In this document: positions 1 to 8,116 of the stretch, one piece after another
Position numbering within the stretch: the stretch's first letter is position 1
Layout of the letters: the number at the start of each line of letters is the position of its first letter
From: Micromonosporaceae bacterium
GTDB taxonomy: Bacteria; Actinomycetota; Actinomycetes; Mycobacteriales; Micromonosporaceae
Assembly (NCBI GenBank): GCA_020027875.1
Contig: JAHRHA010000006.1
Location: 1 to 64,000, forward strand
Direction of reading: 5' to 3'
DNA length: 64,000 nt
Made by a program: the position numbers and the translations under genes
Notes under the pieces: generated by a model
The model's database searches: none
What the model saw: only the letters and a program-made list of their open reading frames with translations
Told to the model about the DNA's origin: nothing

Positions 1-1127
1 CTACCTTGTGCGGGGCCTGCGGCGCCGAGATCGGCGCGGCGGTTCCGACCGGGTCCCATGCCCCCGAGGATGCGACGAACGTACTCCGAGTGCCCAGTGT
101 GATTCCCGGTGTGATTCCCGATCCGGAACCCGCTGCTGCTGCCGAGCCTGAGGCGTCATCGGAGGGGCTGACGCTTACCGCCGCCGGACTGCCCAGCCGT
201 ACTCCCCGCCAGACGGACGACCCCGACATGCTCCTGGAGGCCTTCAAACGGTCGTGGGAGGTGGCCGCCGAGCCCGCATCCGCCACGCCGCTCGCCGCAG
301 CATCTGTATGGGGTACCCCGCCATCCCAGCCCCGGCCAGCCGCGGCTGACCCCCCGCCGGCCGCGAGGATTGATGAGTTCATCCGCGCCACTACGTCCGC
401 GCGCAGCGGCGAGGCGTTGGCTGCACCGGCGCCGCGGACGTCTGAGTGGCCGGCCGAACCGCCGCAACCGGCCGAACCGCCTGACCCGGTCGGGCCACCC
501 GAGCCCTTGGAGCCGCCCAAGCCGCACGAACCACCGCCTCCGCCGGCGCCGGAGCCGATCCCCTCGCCCTTCCCGCCGGCACCGGCACCGGAACCGATCC
601 CGCCAGCGCCCGCCCCGCCCGAGCCAGGGCCCGCACCCGATCCGGTCCCGCCCATTCCGCCGGGCCCGCCCGTCCCGCCAGTGCCAACGCCACCGCCATC
701 GCCCTTCCCACCTCCGCCGGGGCCGGTGCCACCCCCGCAGATGGTGGCGGCCCGCCCGCCCGCCGCCACGTCCACGCCCGGGGTCTACCAGGGCGGCAAC
801 TACGGTCGGCTCGAGACTCAGACGATTACCGGGTTCCCGGCAAGCCCGGGCGCACCGCCGCGCCCCAGCGGAACCGTCTATGGTGGACAGACCGGCCTTC
901 CGACCAGCGCCAACTCGGACGCACCGATAGAGATGTCCGGTTCCCTGACCGGGCTGATCCTGTCTCGCGGCCAATCGCAGCTACGGCGCAAAGAGCGGCG
1001 CGCCCGCATTCGGAAGGTGCTGTTCATCGGTTTCGGCGCCATCGTCTTTGTCGCGGCGATCGGCCTGATCGTGGCGACCCTTGCGGGCGATTTCATCCGC
1101 GCCCTGCTCAAGGCCCTACTCGACTGA
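1..1127 (+). CDS. Proline-rich single-pass membrane protein, 5' partial
   Basis: The reading frame is already open at the window edge, so the true start lies upstream; the first in-frame initiator (TTG at 6) is probably not used. The visible N-terminus carries a CGACG pair, which looks like the second half of a zinc ribbon. Residues of roughly 120-260 form a long Pro/Glu-rich tract of PEP/PAP repeats, likely an extended linker. Near the C-terminus a basic patch (QLRRKERRARIRK) precedes one hydrophobic helix (VLFIGFGAIVFVAAIGLIVATLAG) and a short tail. This gives a cytoplasmic zinc-ribbon/proline domain anchored by a C-terminal helix. The function is unknown. Opposite-strand reading frames here are shadows of the GC-rich proline codons. 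Confidence 0.7.
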   Translation, partial: TLCGACGAEIGAAVPTGSHAPEDATNVLRVPSVIPGVIPDPEPAAAAEPEASSEGLTLTAAGLPSRTPRQTDDPDMLLEAFKRSWEVAAEPASATPLAAASVWGTPPSQPRPAAADPPPAARIDEFIRATTSARSGEALAAPAPRTSEWPAEPPQPAEPPDPVGPPEPLEPPKPHEPPPPPAPEPIPSPFPPAPAPEPIPPAPAPPEPGPAPDPVPPIPPGPPVPPVPTPPPSPFPPPPGPVPPPQMVAARPPAATSTPGVYQGGNYGRLETQTITGFPASPGAPPRPSGTVYGGQTGLPTSANSDAPIEMSGSLTGLILSRGQSQLRRKERRARIRKVLFIGFGAIVFVAAIGLIVATLAGDFIRALLKALLD

Positions 1128-1324
1128 GACTGGCTGAGAGTGGCGGCCGTCACCTATGGCGCCGCATTGGCTGATGATCCTGTAGCCTCAACATGTTTGT
1201 GTTGGCGGCGCGCGATCGATGGCGCGCCCACGGGCGATCTCTCCATCGCGTGAAGCCGGATCCGTAAGGTCCGCCGCGTCAGGTTAGGCGAGAACGGCCC
1301 CCTTTGGAGAGGTTTCCCGTCACT

Positions 1325-2719
1325 ATGACGCTGCTCGATGCTGCGCACACCTTCCCGTCCGTCTTCGACGGCCCCACCGAGACGCGTGCCGGCTTTGCCT
1401 CGCTCGGCCTGCCGAGACCGCTGGTCCGGACACTGGACCGGGCCGGGATCACCACGCCGTTCCCGATCCAGTCGGCCACGATTCCAGACGCGCTAGCCGG
1501 CAGCGACGTGCTCGGCCGCGGGCAGACGGGGTCGGGCAAGACGCTCGCGTTCGGACTTCCGATGCTCGCGCGGATCGCGGCGAGCGGCCGGTCCGCGCCG
1601 CGCCGGCCCAAGGCGCTCGTCCTGGTTCCGACCCGCGAGTTGGCCATGCAGGTCAACGACGCGCTCACGCCGCTGGCCAAGTCGATGGGACTGTTCACGA
1701 AGACCGCGTTCGGCGGGGCGCCCTATCAGACGCAGATCTACGCTCTCGAGCGCGGCGTGGACGTTCTCGTCGCGACACCCGGCCGGCTCGGCGACCTCAT
1801 CGAGAAGGGTGCCTGCTCGCTCGGTGCGGTCGAGATCAGCGTCCTTGACGAGGCCGACCAGATGGCGGACATGGGCTTCCTGCCGGACGTGACGGCTCTG
1901 CTTGAGCAGACACCCGCCGGAGCACAGCGGCTTCTCTTCTCCGCCACCCTGGACGGTGACGTCGACATCCTGGTCCGGCGGTTCATGAGCGACCCCGTGA
2001 TCCACCAGGTCGACGCCGCAGTAGCCACTGTGGACACCATGGAGCACCATGCGTTGCTCATCCCACCGAAGGACAAGTTCGACATCCTGGCCGCCATCGC
2101 CAACCGGTCCGGCCGGACCATCATGTTCGTCAAGACCCAACTGGCCGTGGACCGACTGGTAGACCAGTTCGCCGAGGTCGGCGTGCGGGCCGGGGCGCTG
2201 CACGGCGGCAAGACTCAGCGTGTACGCACTCGCACGCTCGCCGAGTTCCGCGAGGGCCGCGTCGACGTACTGGTGGCCACGAACGTCGCGGCCCGCGGCA
2301 TCCACGTCGACAACGTCTCGATGGTCGTGCACGTGGACCCGCCGAACGACGCCAAGGACTATCTGCACCGCGCGGGACGCACGGCCCGGGCCGGCGAGTC
2401 GGGCACGGTCGTCACGCTGGTGCTGCCACGCCAGCGTCGTTCCACCTTCACGATGCTGGAGCGCGCGGGTGTTGCGCCCGTGCGCACCGAGGTCACCGCG
2501 TCGGCGCCGGCGCTGGCCAACGTGACCGGAGCCCGCCGGCCATCCGGCGTACCGGTGCCGGCTCACCTGCCCGTACCGTCCCGGGATCGACGCACCGCGG
2601 CTGACCACCGTGGACCGCGGCCGGTCCGCTCAGACGGTGACCCGCGAGGGCACCGCGCCAGCGGTCGCGCCTTCCATGAACGACGCCCGCGCCGCTTCGC
2701 ACCATCACCCCGCCCGTAG
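1325..2719 (+). CDS. DEAD-box ATP-dependent RNA helicase
   Basis: Two-domain RecA-like RNA helicase expected to unwind RNA duplexes at ATP cost, in ribosome assembly or cold adaptation. In order the sequence shows the Q-motif region (GITTPFPIQ), motif I (GQTGSGKT), Ia (PTRELA), II (DEAD), III (SAT), IV (IMFVKT), V (ATNVAARGIHV) and VI (HRAGRTARAG). A basic, proline/arginine-rich C-terminal tail of about 70 residues follows and may bind RNA. ATG at 1325 is preferred over an upstream in-frame TTG at 1304; GGAGAGG at 1305-1311 lies ahead of it with somewhat long spacing. The gene is monocistronic. The roughly 200 bp upstream leader would suit cold-shock type control, but no specific element is recognisable. 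Confidence 0.93.
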   Translation: MTLLDAAHTFPSVFDGPTETRAGFASLGLPRPLVRTLDRAGITTPFPIQSATIPDALAGSDVLGRGQTGSGKTLAFGLPMLARIAASGRSAPRRPKALVLVPTRELAMQVNDALTPLAKSMGLFTKTAFGGAPYQTQIYALERGVDVLVATPGRLGDLIEKGACSLGAVEISVLDEADQMADMGFLPDVTALLEQTPAGAQRLLFSATLDGDVDILVRRFMSDPVIHQVDAAVATVDTMEHHALLIPPKDKFDILAAIANRSGRTIMFVKTQLAVDRLVDQFAEVGVRAGALHGGKTQRVRTRTLAEFREGRVDVLVATNVAARGIHVDNVSMVVHVDPPNDAKDYLHRAGRTARAGESGTVVTLVLPRQRRSTFTMLERAGVAPVRTEVTASAPALANVTGARRPSGVPVPAHLPVPSRDRRTAADHRGPRPVRSDGDPRGHRASGRAFHERRPRRFAPSPRP

Positions 2720-2819
2720 CCGAAGCTTCGCGCCGTCACCTCGACCGTAGCCAAAGGACGTCGCAGCGCGCCGGGCCATTTCTTTCCCGCCTCGGCGTCG
2801 TCCGCCCTAGGGTCAACCC

Positions 2820-3440
2820 ATGGCCGGACTACCGAAGGCGCTCATCTGGCGGCGGCTCGATGCCGCCGGCGCGGAACAGGTCCTCTTCGGCGATCGCTCG
2901 GGACTGCACGGCCGAGGCACCATGGTCGCGGCGGTGCCCGTACCGTTCGCCTGCCGCTACGAGATCTATACCGACGACACCTGGGCCACTGCCCGGTTCG
3001 ACGCCACCGTTGAGGGTGCGGGCTTCCTGCGTACCGTGCGGCTCGAGCGGGCGGCGGGCCGCTGGCGGGTGACTGCCAGCGAACAGGGGGACCTGGACGC
3101 GACGCTGCTCGCCGCCGGTCACCCTCGCGCGAGCATGCCGGGGGCGGACGACCCGAGCGAGCTCTCAACGGCCCTCGACGTTGACCTCGGGTACTCGCCC
3201 TTCACGAACACGTTGCCGGTGCGCCGGCTCGGACTTATCGACGCCGAACCCGGGTCTACTCAGTCAATCGTGGTCGCGTGGGTGCTGGTACCAAGCCTTG
3301 AGGTCATCGCCAGCACGCAGACCTATACGGTGCGGGAGGGCCGCGATGTGCGGTTCACCAGCGGCTCCTTCACCGCCGACCTTTCGCTCGACGCGGACGG
3401 CTACGTCACGCACTATCCCGGTCTGGCCAGCCTGGCTTGA
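2820..3440 (+). CDS. Putative glycolipid-binding domain protein (PF06475-like)
   Basis: A 206-residue soluble protein resembling the putative glycolipid-binding family (formerly DUF1089). Typical features are an N-terminal WRRLD start, an FACRYEIYTDDTWATARFDA strand region, RxxGRW (RAAGRWRV), DLDATLLAAGHP, and a second half with DVDLGYSPFTNTLPVRRL. It has no signal peptide or membrane helix. The family fold is a beta-barrel, and its biological role is largely unknown. The stop lies 35 nt inside the 3' end of the convergent SDR gene, so the two genes share their terminal codons. ATG at 2820 has no strong Shine-Dalgarno sequence, and the message may be nearly leaderless. Confidence 0.75.
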   Translation: MAGLPKALIWRRLDAAGAEQVLFGDRSGLHGRGTMVAAVPVPFACRYEIYTDDTWATARFDATVEGAGFLRTVRLERAAGRWRVTASEQGDLDATLLAAGHPRASMPGADDPSELSTALDVDLGYSPFTNTLPVRRLGLIDAEPGSTQSIVVAWVLVPSLEVIASTQTYTVREGRDVRFTSGSFTADLSLDADGYVTHYPGLASLA

Positions 3441-4287
3441 GCTCCTTCGCTGCCTTACGCTTGCGCTCACGCTTGAGCCGGCGGGCTTGACGGCGCTGGC
3501 CGGCGCGACCGGTGGCCATGATGAGCTTGGCCAGGCGCAAGGACAGTCGCGGAAAGGCATCGAAGACGCGCACCTCGGCGCCACGCCAACGGGGGACCGA
3601 CACCACCGGGCGCGGATTCTCGGTGAGCCGCACCACGCGAGCGGCGACCGCCTGCGGAGTCAGCAGCGTCCCGGTGAACGAGGCCGCCGCGCCCGCGTCG
3701 TCGAGCTTGTCCTGCAACATGGGCGTCCAGATGCCGTCCGGGCAGATACATGAGATGTGCACCCGCTTCTCGCCGGCCGCGCGGAGTTCGGCGAGCGTGC
3801 CGATACTGAACGCGATCAACGCGTGCTTACTCGCCGCGTACACGGTCTCGCCCGGAGCCGCGACGAGGCCGGCGAGCGAGACGACGTTGATGACGTGGCC
3901 ACCTCCCTGGCGCCGCATCACCTCGAGCGCGGCAAGGGTGCCGTTCATCCCGCCGAGCGCGTTCACCTCGAGGAGACGCCGCCGCGTCGCCGCGTCGTGC
4001 GTCCACGATGGACCCGTCGCGAGGATGCCCGCGTTGTTGACCCACAGCGCCAGCCCGCCAGTACGCTCCGCCGCCCGGGCCGCCACGACCTGGCACGCCT
4101 GGTCGTAGCGCACATCCAACCGGGCCGACCAGCCGCCCAGCGGTTCGGCCGCTGCGGCCACGACGGCGGCGTCGACATCGGTGAGGAGCACGGCGTAACC
4201 GGCCTCGTGCAGCGCGGTAGCGATCGCGAGGCCTAGCCCTCGGGAGGCGCCGGTGACGACCGCAGCGCCGCGCGTCGAAGATCCCAC
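3406..4287 (-). CDS. Short-chain dehydrogenase/reductase (SDR)
   Basis: Classical SDR oxidoreductase of about 293 residues. It shows the Rossmann motif TGASRGLG near the N-terminus, the NNAG motif (VNNAGIL), a catalytic Ser in VVSLAG, and the YAASK catalytic Tyr/Lys pair. The substrate is not predictable; the basic C-terminal tail (RQARRLKRERKRKAAKELK) is unusual. GTG at 4287 is chosen because the frame upstream runs through the intergenic palindrome at 4336-4399 and the end of the Lrp gene, and reads as low-complexity sequence, while the Rossmann motif begins about 10 residues after this GTG. The 3' end overlaps the convergent glycolipid-binding gene by 35 nt. Confidence 0.85.
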   Translation of the reverse strand: MGSSTRGAAVVTGASRGLGLAIATALHEAGYAVLLTDVDAAVVAAAAEPLGGWSARLDVRYDQACQVVAARAAERTGGLALWVNNAGILATGPSWTHDAATRRRLLEVNALGGMNGTLAALEVMRRQGGGHVINVVSLAGLVAAPGETVYAASKHALIAFSIGTLAELRAAGEKRVHISCICPDGIWTPMLQDKLDDAGAAASFTGTLLTPQAVAARVVRLTENPRPVVSVPRWRGAEVRVFDAFPRLSLRLAKLIMATGRAGQRRQARRLKRERKRKAAKELKPGWPDRDSA

Positions 4288-4335
4288 CGCATCACTATGG
4301 CGGTCCGCCGACCCCCGCGACACCCCCTTCACGCA

Positions 4336-4399
4336 CGTTGATCGAGGGCATAGTCGCGCGAGTCGATCACCAATCACGCGACTTCGCCCTAGATCGACG
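4336..4399. repeat. Intergenic palindrome, family B copy 1
   Basis: An imperfect long inverted repeat whose arms read GTTGATCGAGGGCATAGTCG and CGACTTCGCCCTAGATCGAC. It lies 30 nt beyond the stop of the Lrp gene and just upstream of the SDR start. It matches the elements at 50402-50465 and 54952-55015 in both arms. A hairpin at this place could end Lrp transcription. Confidence 0.8.
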
Positions 4400-4429
4400 A
4401 AGGCGCGGGGATCCCGGACGCGACGGACG

Positions 4430-4891
4430 CTAGCCGGGAGGGGGAGGGGGCAGCGGCTGGGGGCGGCCCTCCCACTTTGTAGACAGCGCAATGGTTGTCC
4501 GAGTCGACGCCACCCCTGGGATGCGGTTGAGCCGGACGATGAGGTGCTCAAGCTCGGCGATCGTCGGGACCCGCACCTTTACCAGAAACGACTCGGCGCC
4601 GGCGAGGAAGTAGCATGACTCGATCTCCGGCAGTTCCGCCATGGCAACGACGATGTCGTCGATCTCACTGTCCGCGCCCTGGACGATGCCGATGAATGCG
4701 GTGACGCCGAGCCCTACCGCGTCGGGGTCCACCTGCGCCCGGTAGGCACGAATAATCCCGGCCGCCTCGAGCTTTCCGACCCGCTCGTGTACGGCAGGGC
4801 CGGACAGCCCGATCTGTCGGGCCAGCTCGGCGTAGGAGAGCCTACCGTTGGTGGTGAGCAGTTCCACGATGCGCCGGTCGGTGGGGTCCAC
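4430..4891 (-). CDS. Lrp/AsnC family transcriptional regulator
   Basis: A 153-residue feast/famine regulator. The N-terminal 60 residues form the HTH (DRRIVELLTTNGRLSYAELA, then SGPAVHERVGKLEAAGIIRAY). The C-terminal RAM/AsnC effector domain includes VTAFIGIVQG, IESCYFLAGAESFLVKVRV and IPGVASTRTTIALS. A short proline tail follows. Such proteins form octamers that bind amino acids and control amino-acid metabolism, often including their own gene. The target here is unknown. The neighbours are the SDR downstream on the same strand and divergent bldC. ATG at 4891 starts directly on the conserved MDPTDRRI sequence. Confidence 0.93.
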   Translation of the reverse strand: MDPTDRRIVELLTTNGRLSYAELARQIGLSGPAVHERVGKLEAAGIIRAYRAQVDPDAVGLGVTAFIGIVQGADSEIDDIVVAMAELPEIESCYFLAGAESFLVKVRVPTIAELEHLIVRLNRIPGVASTRTTIALSTKWEGRPQPLPPPPPG

Positions 4892-5125
4892 CCGCTTGCC
4901 CCCTCTCGCGAAGCCAGCCGTGCGTTGCTAGAACAGCATGAGGGACGCCGCGATCACCGATCGGGGGGAGCCCGATTCTCCATCGCCAACTCGCCCAAGA
5001 TAGGGTGAATTACCGTTTGTCGGACATGACGGTCTGACGGTGCTGTAATGGGCGTACGTCCCACCGAAGGCGCAGCGCCCCGCCCTTATCGGGACCGCGG
5101 CCTTCGTCGACGCAAGGAGGGGGTT

Positions 5126-5344
5126 GTGGACACTGGAGATCGTCTGCTGACGCCGGGCGAGGTGGCCGCGCTGTTCCGCGTCGACCCGAAGACGGTGACG
5201 CGGTGGGCGGCAGCCGGTCGGATCAGCAGCATCCGCACTCCCGGGGGCCACCGCCGATTCCGCGAGTCCGAGGTACGGGCTCTTCTTGAGGGCGAGGAAG
5301 GCCTGACCGCCGAGACGAGCGAGCATCAGGTCCGCGGCCGCTGA
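5126..5344 (+). CDS. bldC: BldC-family developmental regulator
   Basis: A 72-residue MerR-like winged-HTH protein that matches BldC almost throughout: LLTPGEVAALFRVDPKTVTRWAAAGRI, then SIRTPGGHRRFRESEVRALL. In Streptomyces, BldC binds DNA cooperatively as asymmetric head-to-tail oligomers and controls entry into development. GTG at 5126 is selected because a strong AAGGAGG (5114-5120) precedes it at good spacing and because the length then equals the family norm of about 70 residues. An in-frame ATG at 5048 would add an unconserved basic extension. The 3' end abuts a family A palindrome that lies between this gene and convergent ubiX. Confidence 0.93.
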   Translation: MDTGDRLLTPGEVAALFRVDPKTVTRWAAAGRISSIRTPGGHRRFRESEVRALLEGEEGLTAETSEHQVRGR

Positions 5345-5346
5345 CG

Positions 5347-5431
5347 CCCCAAGATCCCGTCGATCATGACCTGGAGGTCATGATCGAGGCTGTTTCACGA
5401 CGGTCAGCTCATGATCGAGGGGATCTTGGGG
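5347..5431. repeat. Intergenic palindrome, family A copy 1
   Basis: Three related arms. The first two form a perfect 13-bp hairpin with a 2-nt loop (TCGATCATGACCT / AGGTCATGATCGA). The first can instead pair with the third across the whole element (CCCCAAGATCCCGTCGATCATGA with TCATGATCGAGGGGATCTTGGGG, one mismatch). It sits between convergent bldC and ubiX, and the ubiX stop codon (5409-5411) lies in the third arm. A bidirectional terminator role is inferred. Confidence 0.85.
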
Positions 5432-6062
5432 GGTCGGCCGGAGTGACCCCGCCAGCCCAACGCGTGAAGAGTGAGTGCGGCACCCCGAGCACGTCGAGCA
5501 CCTTGCCGGCCACAAAGTCAACCAACTGGTCCGCGCTGGCCTCTGCGCCGGCCGAATAGAAACCCGGACTAGCGGGCAGCACCACCGCGCCCGCGTCGTG
5601 CAGTTCGATGAGGTGCACGAGATGGCTGCGCGTCACGGGCGTCTCCCGGGGCACGACCACCACCGGGCGGCGCTCCTTCAGGCAGACCTCGGCGGCCCGC
5701 TGGAGCAGATCCTTCGAGAGGCCGATCGCGATGCCGGCGCAGGCCGCCGTGCTGGCCGGCACCACCACCATGCCGCAGGCCGGGTACGACCCCGAGCTCG
5801 GCCCGGCGGCCAGGTCGCCCGCCGGCCAGTAGTTGAGGTCGGCGGCCGAGAGGTCGGCCGGCGGACCGAGCCAGGCGGCGAGGTCGTCCTTCCAGTGCGC
5901 GTCGCGAAATGGATTGCCGGTCTCGTCCAGAATCGTCAGCCGCGCGGCGCGGGAGACAACCAGGTCGACCGCCAGGCCGGCGTCGAGCAGGCCACGCAGC
6001 ACCGCGGCGGCGTACGGGGTGCCGGAGGCCCCGGACACACCCACGATCCACGGCGTGCGCAT
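5409..6062 (-). CDS. ubiX: UbiX-family flavin prenyltransferase (menaquinone branch)
   Basis: A 217-residue UbiX/Pad1 family enzyme that prenylates FMN to make prenylated FMN, the cofactor of UbiD decarboxylases. It shows the N-terminal IVGVSGASGTPYA nucleotide-binding segment, VVPASTAACAGIAIGLSKDLLQRAAEV, and VVVVPRETPVTRSHL with the conserved P-R-E-T-P. It is the last gene of the hemL-to-ubiX run, 39 nt after acdS, and matches the ubiD/ubiA pair upstream; in futalosine-pathway actinobacteria these three are the candidates mqnL, mqnP and mqnM. The final residues (PPRSPRS) and the TGA are encoded by the family A palindrome, so the C-terminus appears to have been supplied by the repeat. Confidence 0.93.
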   Translation of the reverse strand: MRTPWIVGVSGASGTPYAAAVLRGLLDAGLAVDLVVSRAARLTILDETGNPFRDAHWKDDLAAWLGPPADLSAADLNYWPAGDLAAGPSSGSYPACGMVVVPASTAACAGIAIGLSKDLLQRAAEVCLKERRPVVVVPRETPVTRSHLVHLIELHDAGAVVLPASPGFYSAGAEASADQLVDFVAGKVLDVLGVPHSLFTRWAGGVTPADPPRSPRS

Positions 6063-6101
6063 GCCATCGACCGTACCCGGCCTGGCTCAGCGGAATCTGG
6101 C

Positions 6102-7133
6102 TCAGTGGAATAGAGCGCTATAGCCGTTGAGAGCGGGCTGGCCGCCGAGATGCGCATAGAGCACGGTCGAGTCCTTGCCGATCTCCCCGGTGCTGACGAG
6201 GTCGATCAGGCCAGCCATGGATTTGCCTTCGTACACCGGATCAGTGATCATGCCCTCCATCCGGGCGGCGAGCCGCATCGCCTCCAGAGTGCGCTCGTCC
6301 GGGATGCCATAGACGCCCGCGTGGTAGCGGTCATCGAGGATGATCTCATCGTCGCGAAGGTCGCGACCGACGTCGATAAGCTCGGCGGTACGGCGGGCAA
6401 TGCGCGCGACCTGGTCCCAGGTCTCCTTCGGCTTGGCTGAGCCGTCGACGCCGATGACCCGGCGTTCGCGACCAGGGGCCGCGTCCACGCCCGCGTCCAC
6501 GGCCGCGAAGCCGGCCACTATACCGGCCTGAGTGCTGCCGGTGACCGAGCAGACGATGACGGTGTCGAAGAAGACACCCAGTTCACGCTCCTGCCGCGCC
6601 ACCTCGACGGCCCAGCCGGCGAAGCCAAGGCCACCGAGCCGGTTGTCCGACGCCCCGGCCGGGATCGCATATGGCTTGCCGCCGGCCGCGCTGATCTCCG
6701 CCAGAGCCTGCTCCCAGCTCTCCTTGAAGCCGATGCCGAAGCCGGCACGGACGAGGCGGACATCGGCGCCGAGGAGCCGACTCAGCAGGATATTGCCCAC
6801 CCGGTCGTACACCGCGTCGGGCCAGTCGACCCAGCTCTCCTGCACCAGCACGCACTTCAGGCCGACGCGGGCGGCGACGGCGGCGACCTGACGAGTGTGG
6901 TTGGACTGCACGCCGCCGATCGACACCAACGTGTCGCAGCCCTGAGACAGGGCGTCCGCGACGAGGTACTCCAGCTTGCGGGTCTTGTTGCCGCCGTAGG
7001 CGAGACCAGAGTTGCAGTCCTCCCGCTTGGCCCAGAGCGTCGCTCCGCCAAGGTGGTTCGTCAGCCGGTCCAGCGGATGCACGGGCGACGGGCCGAACAT
7101 GAGCGGGTAACGGTCGAACGTGTCGAGTTTCAT
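6102..7133 (-). CDS. acdS: 1-aminocyclopropane-1-carboxylate (ACC) deaminase
   Basis: A PLP enzyme of 343 residues that splits ACC into 2-oxobutyrate and ammonia, lowering plant ethylene when the host lives near roots. The PLP lysine lies in [10 protein letters not shown] (K50) and the catalytic Ser in [12 protein letters not shown] (S77), matching K51/S78 of the Pseudomonas enzyme. [14 protein letters not shown] and [13 protein letters not shown] carry the Glu and Leu used to tell true ACC deaminases from D-cysteine desulfhydrases. ATG at 7133 follows a GGAGG at 7139-7143; the longer open frame upstream is the antisense of ubiA. It lies between ubiA (32 nt) and ubiX, an unexpected guest in a menaquinone operon. 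Confidence 0.92.
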   Translation of the reverse strand: MKLDTFDRYPLMFGPSPVHPLDRLTNHLGGATLWAKREDCNSGLAYGGNKTRKLEYLVADALSQGCDTLVSIGGVQSNHTRQVAAVAARVGLKCVLVQESWVDWPDAVYDRVGNILLSRLLGADVRLVRAGFGIGFKESWEQALAEISAAGGKPYAIPAGASDNRLGGLGFAGWAVEVARQERELGVFFDTVIVCSVTGSTQAGIVAGFAAVDAGVDAAPGRERRVIGVDGSAKPKETWDQVARIARRTAELIDVGRDLRDDEIILDDRYHAGVYGIPDERTLEAMRLAARMEGMITDPVYEGKSMAGLIDLVSTGEIGKDSTVLYAHLGGQPALNGYSALFH

Positions 7134-7165
7134 CGCAGCCTCCTCGACGGCACACGCAGCAATAG

Positions 7166-8116
7166 TTAGGGACGCAGGCCTAGCCGTACGACGAGGTCGG
7201 CTAGCGCGAACACGAATAACGCGATGCCGACGAAGCCGTTGGCGGTGAAGAAGGCGCGGTTGACCCGAGACAGATCGTCGGGCTTGACGATCGCGTGTTC
7301 GTAGACGAATGCCCCCGCCGCCAGGGCTAGGCCGATCCACCAGAGCCAGCCCAGCCCGACGAGCACACCGAACCACACGAAAAGCGCGAAGGTGACCACG
7401 TGCACCGCGGTAGAGAGCCGCAGCGCGAACGCCACGCCGTAGCGCGCCGGCACACTGCGCACCCCGATCGCGCGGTCGACCCCGGCATCCTGGCAGGCGT
7501 AGATCAGGTCGAACCCGCCGATCCACAGGCCGACCGCGACGCCGAGGACCCATGCGGAGCCGGAGCCAACGAGCGTTCCGGTGACGCCGAGCCAGGCTCC
7601 GACCGGTCCGATGAGCTGGGCGAGCGCCAGGATGGCGTGCGGCCAGGAAGTGAACCGCTTGGCGTACGGATAAGCGACCAAGGGGACCAGGGCGAGCGGG
7701 GCGAGCATCAGGCAGAGCGGGTTGAGGGCGGCTGCGGCGACGAGGAACACGCCGAGCGCAACCGCCGCTCCAGTCCAGGCCGTTCGAAGGCTCAGCGCGC
7801 CAGTGACCAACTCCCGATGCGCCGTACGGGGATTACGCGCGTCGATGTGTCGATCGGTGATCCGGTTCGCGGCCATGGCGAAAGTCCGCGCCCCCACCAT
7901 CGCAATCGTGATCAACACAAGGTCGAACCAGTCGACGCGGCCGCTGGCGAGGGTCATGGCCGTGAGCGCCGCCAGGAACGCGAACGGGAGCGCGAAGACC
8001 GAGTGCTCGATGGCCACCAGCTTGAGGAACGCTCCCACCCCAGTGAATCTTGGATGGTTTTCGGCGCTCTGGCCCCCGGCATCATCCAAGATCTCACGGA
8101 ACTCAGGCGCACTCAC
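7166..8116 (-). CDS. ubiA: UbiA-family polyprenyltransferase (menaquinone branch)
   Basis: An integral membrane aromatic prenyltransferase of 316 residues with about eight hydrophobic helices. The first Asp-rich motif is [15 protein letters not shown] and the second is [18 protein letters not shown]; both bind Mg-prenyl diphosphate. Downstream of UbiD and with UbiX nearby, it most likely prenylates the 1,4-dihydroxy-6-naphthoate-type acceptor of the futalosine pathway (MqnP role, by context). GTG at 8116 is chosen because it forms a GTGA overlap with the ubiD stop and has GGAAGGAG at a suitable distance. A GTG at 8134 would overlap ubiD further. Confidence 0.9.
   Translation of the reverse strand: MSAPEFREILDDAGGQSAENHPRFTGVGAFLKLVAIEHSVFALPFAFLAALTAMTLASGRVDWFDLVLITIAMVGARTFAMAANRITDRHIDARNPRTAHRELVTGALSLRTAWTGAAVALGVFLVAAAALNPLCLMLAPLALVPLVAYPYAKRFTSWPHAILALAQLIGPVGAWLGVTGTLVGSGSAWVLGVAVGLWIGGFDLIYACQDAGVDRAIGVRSVPARYGVAFALRLSTAVHVVTFALFVWFGVLVGLGWLWWIGLALAAGAFVYEHAIVKPDDLSRVNRAFFTANGFVGIALFVFALADLVVRLGLRP

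Noticed and set aside
156-974. Long minus-strand and alternate-frame open reading frames opposite the proline-rich protein
   Set aside because: They are Arg/Gly-rich shadows of proline codons (CCG/CGG), with no start signals or motifs.
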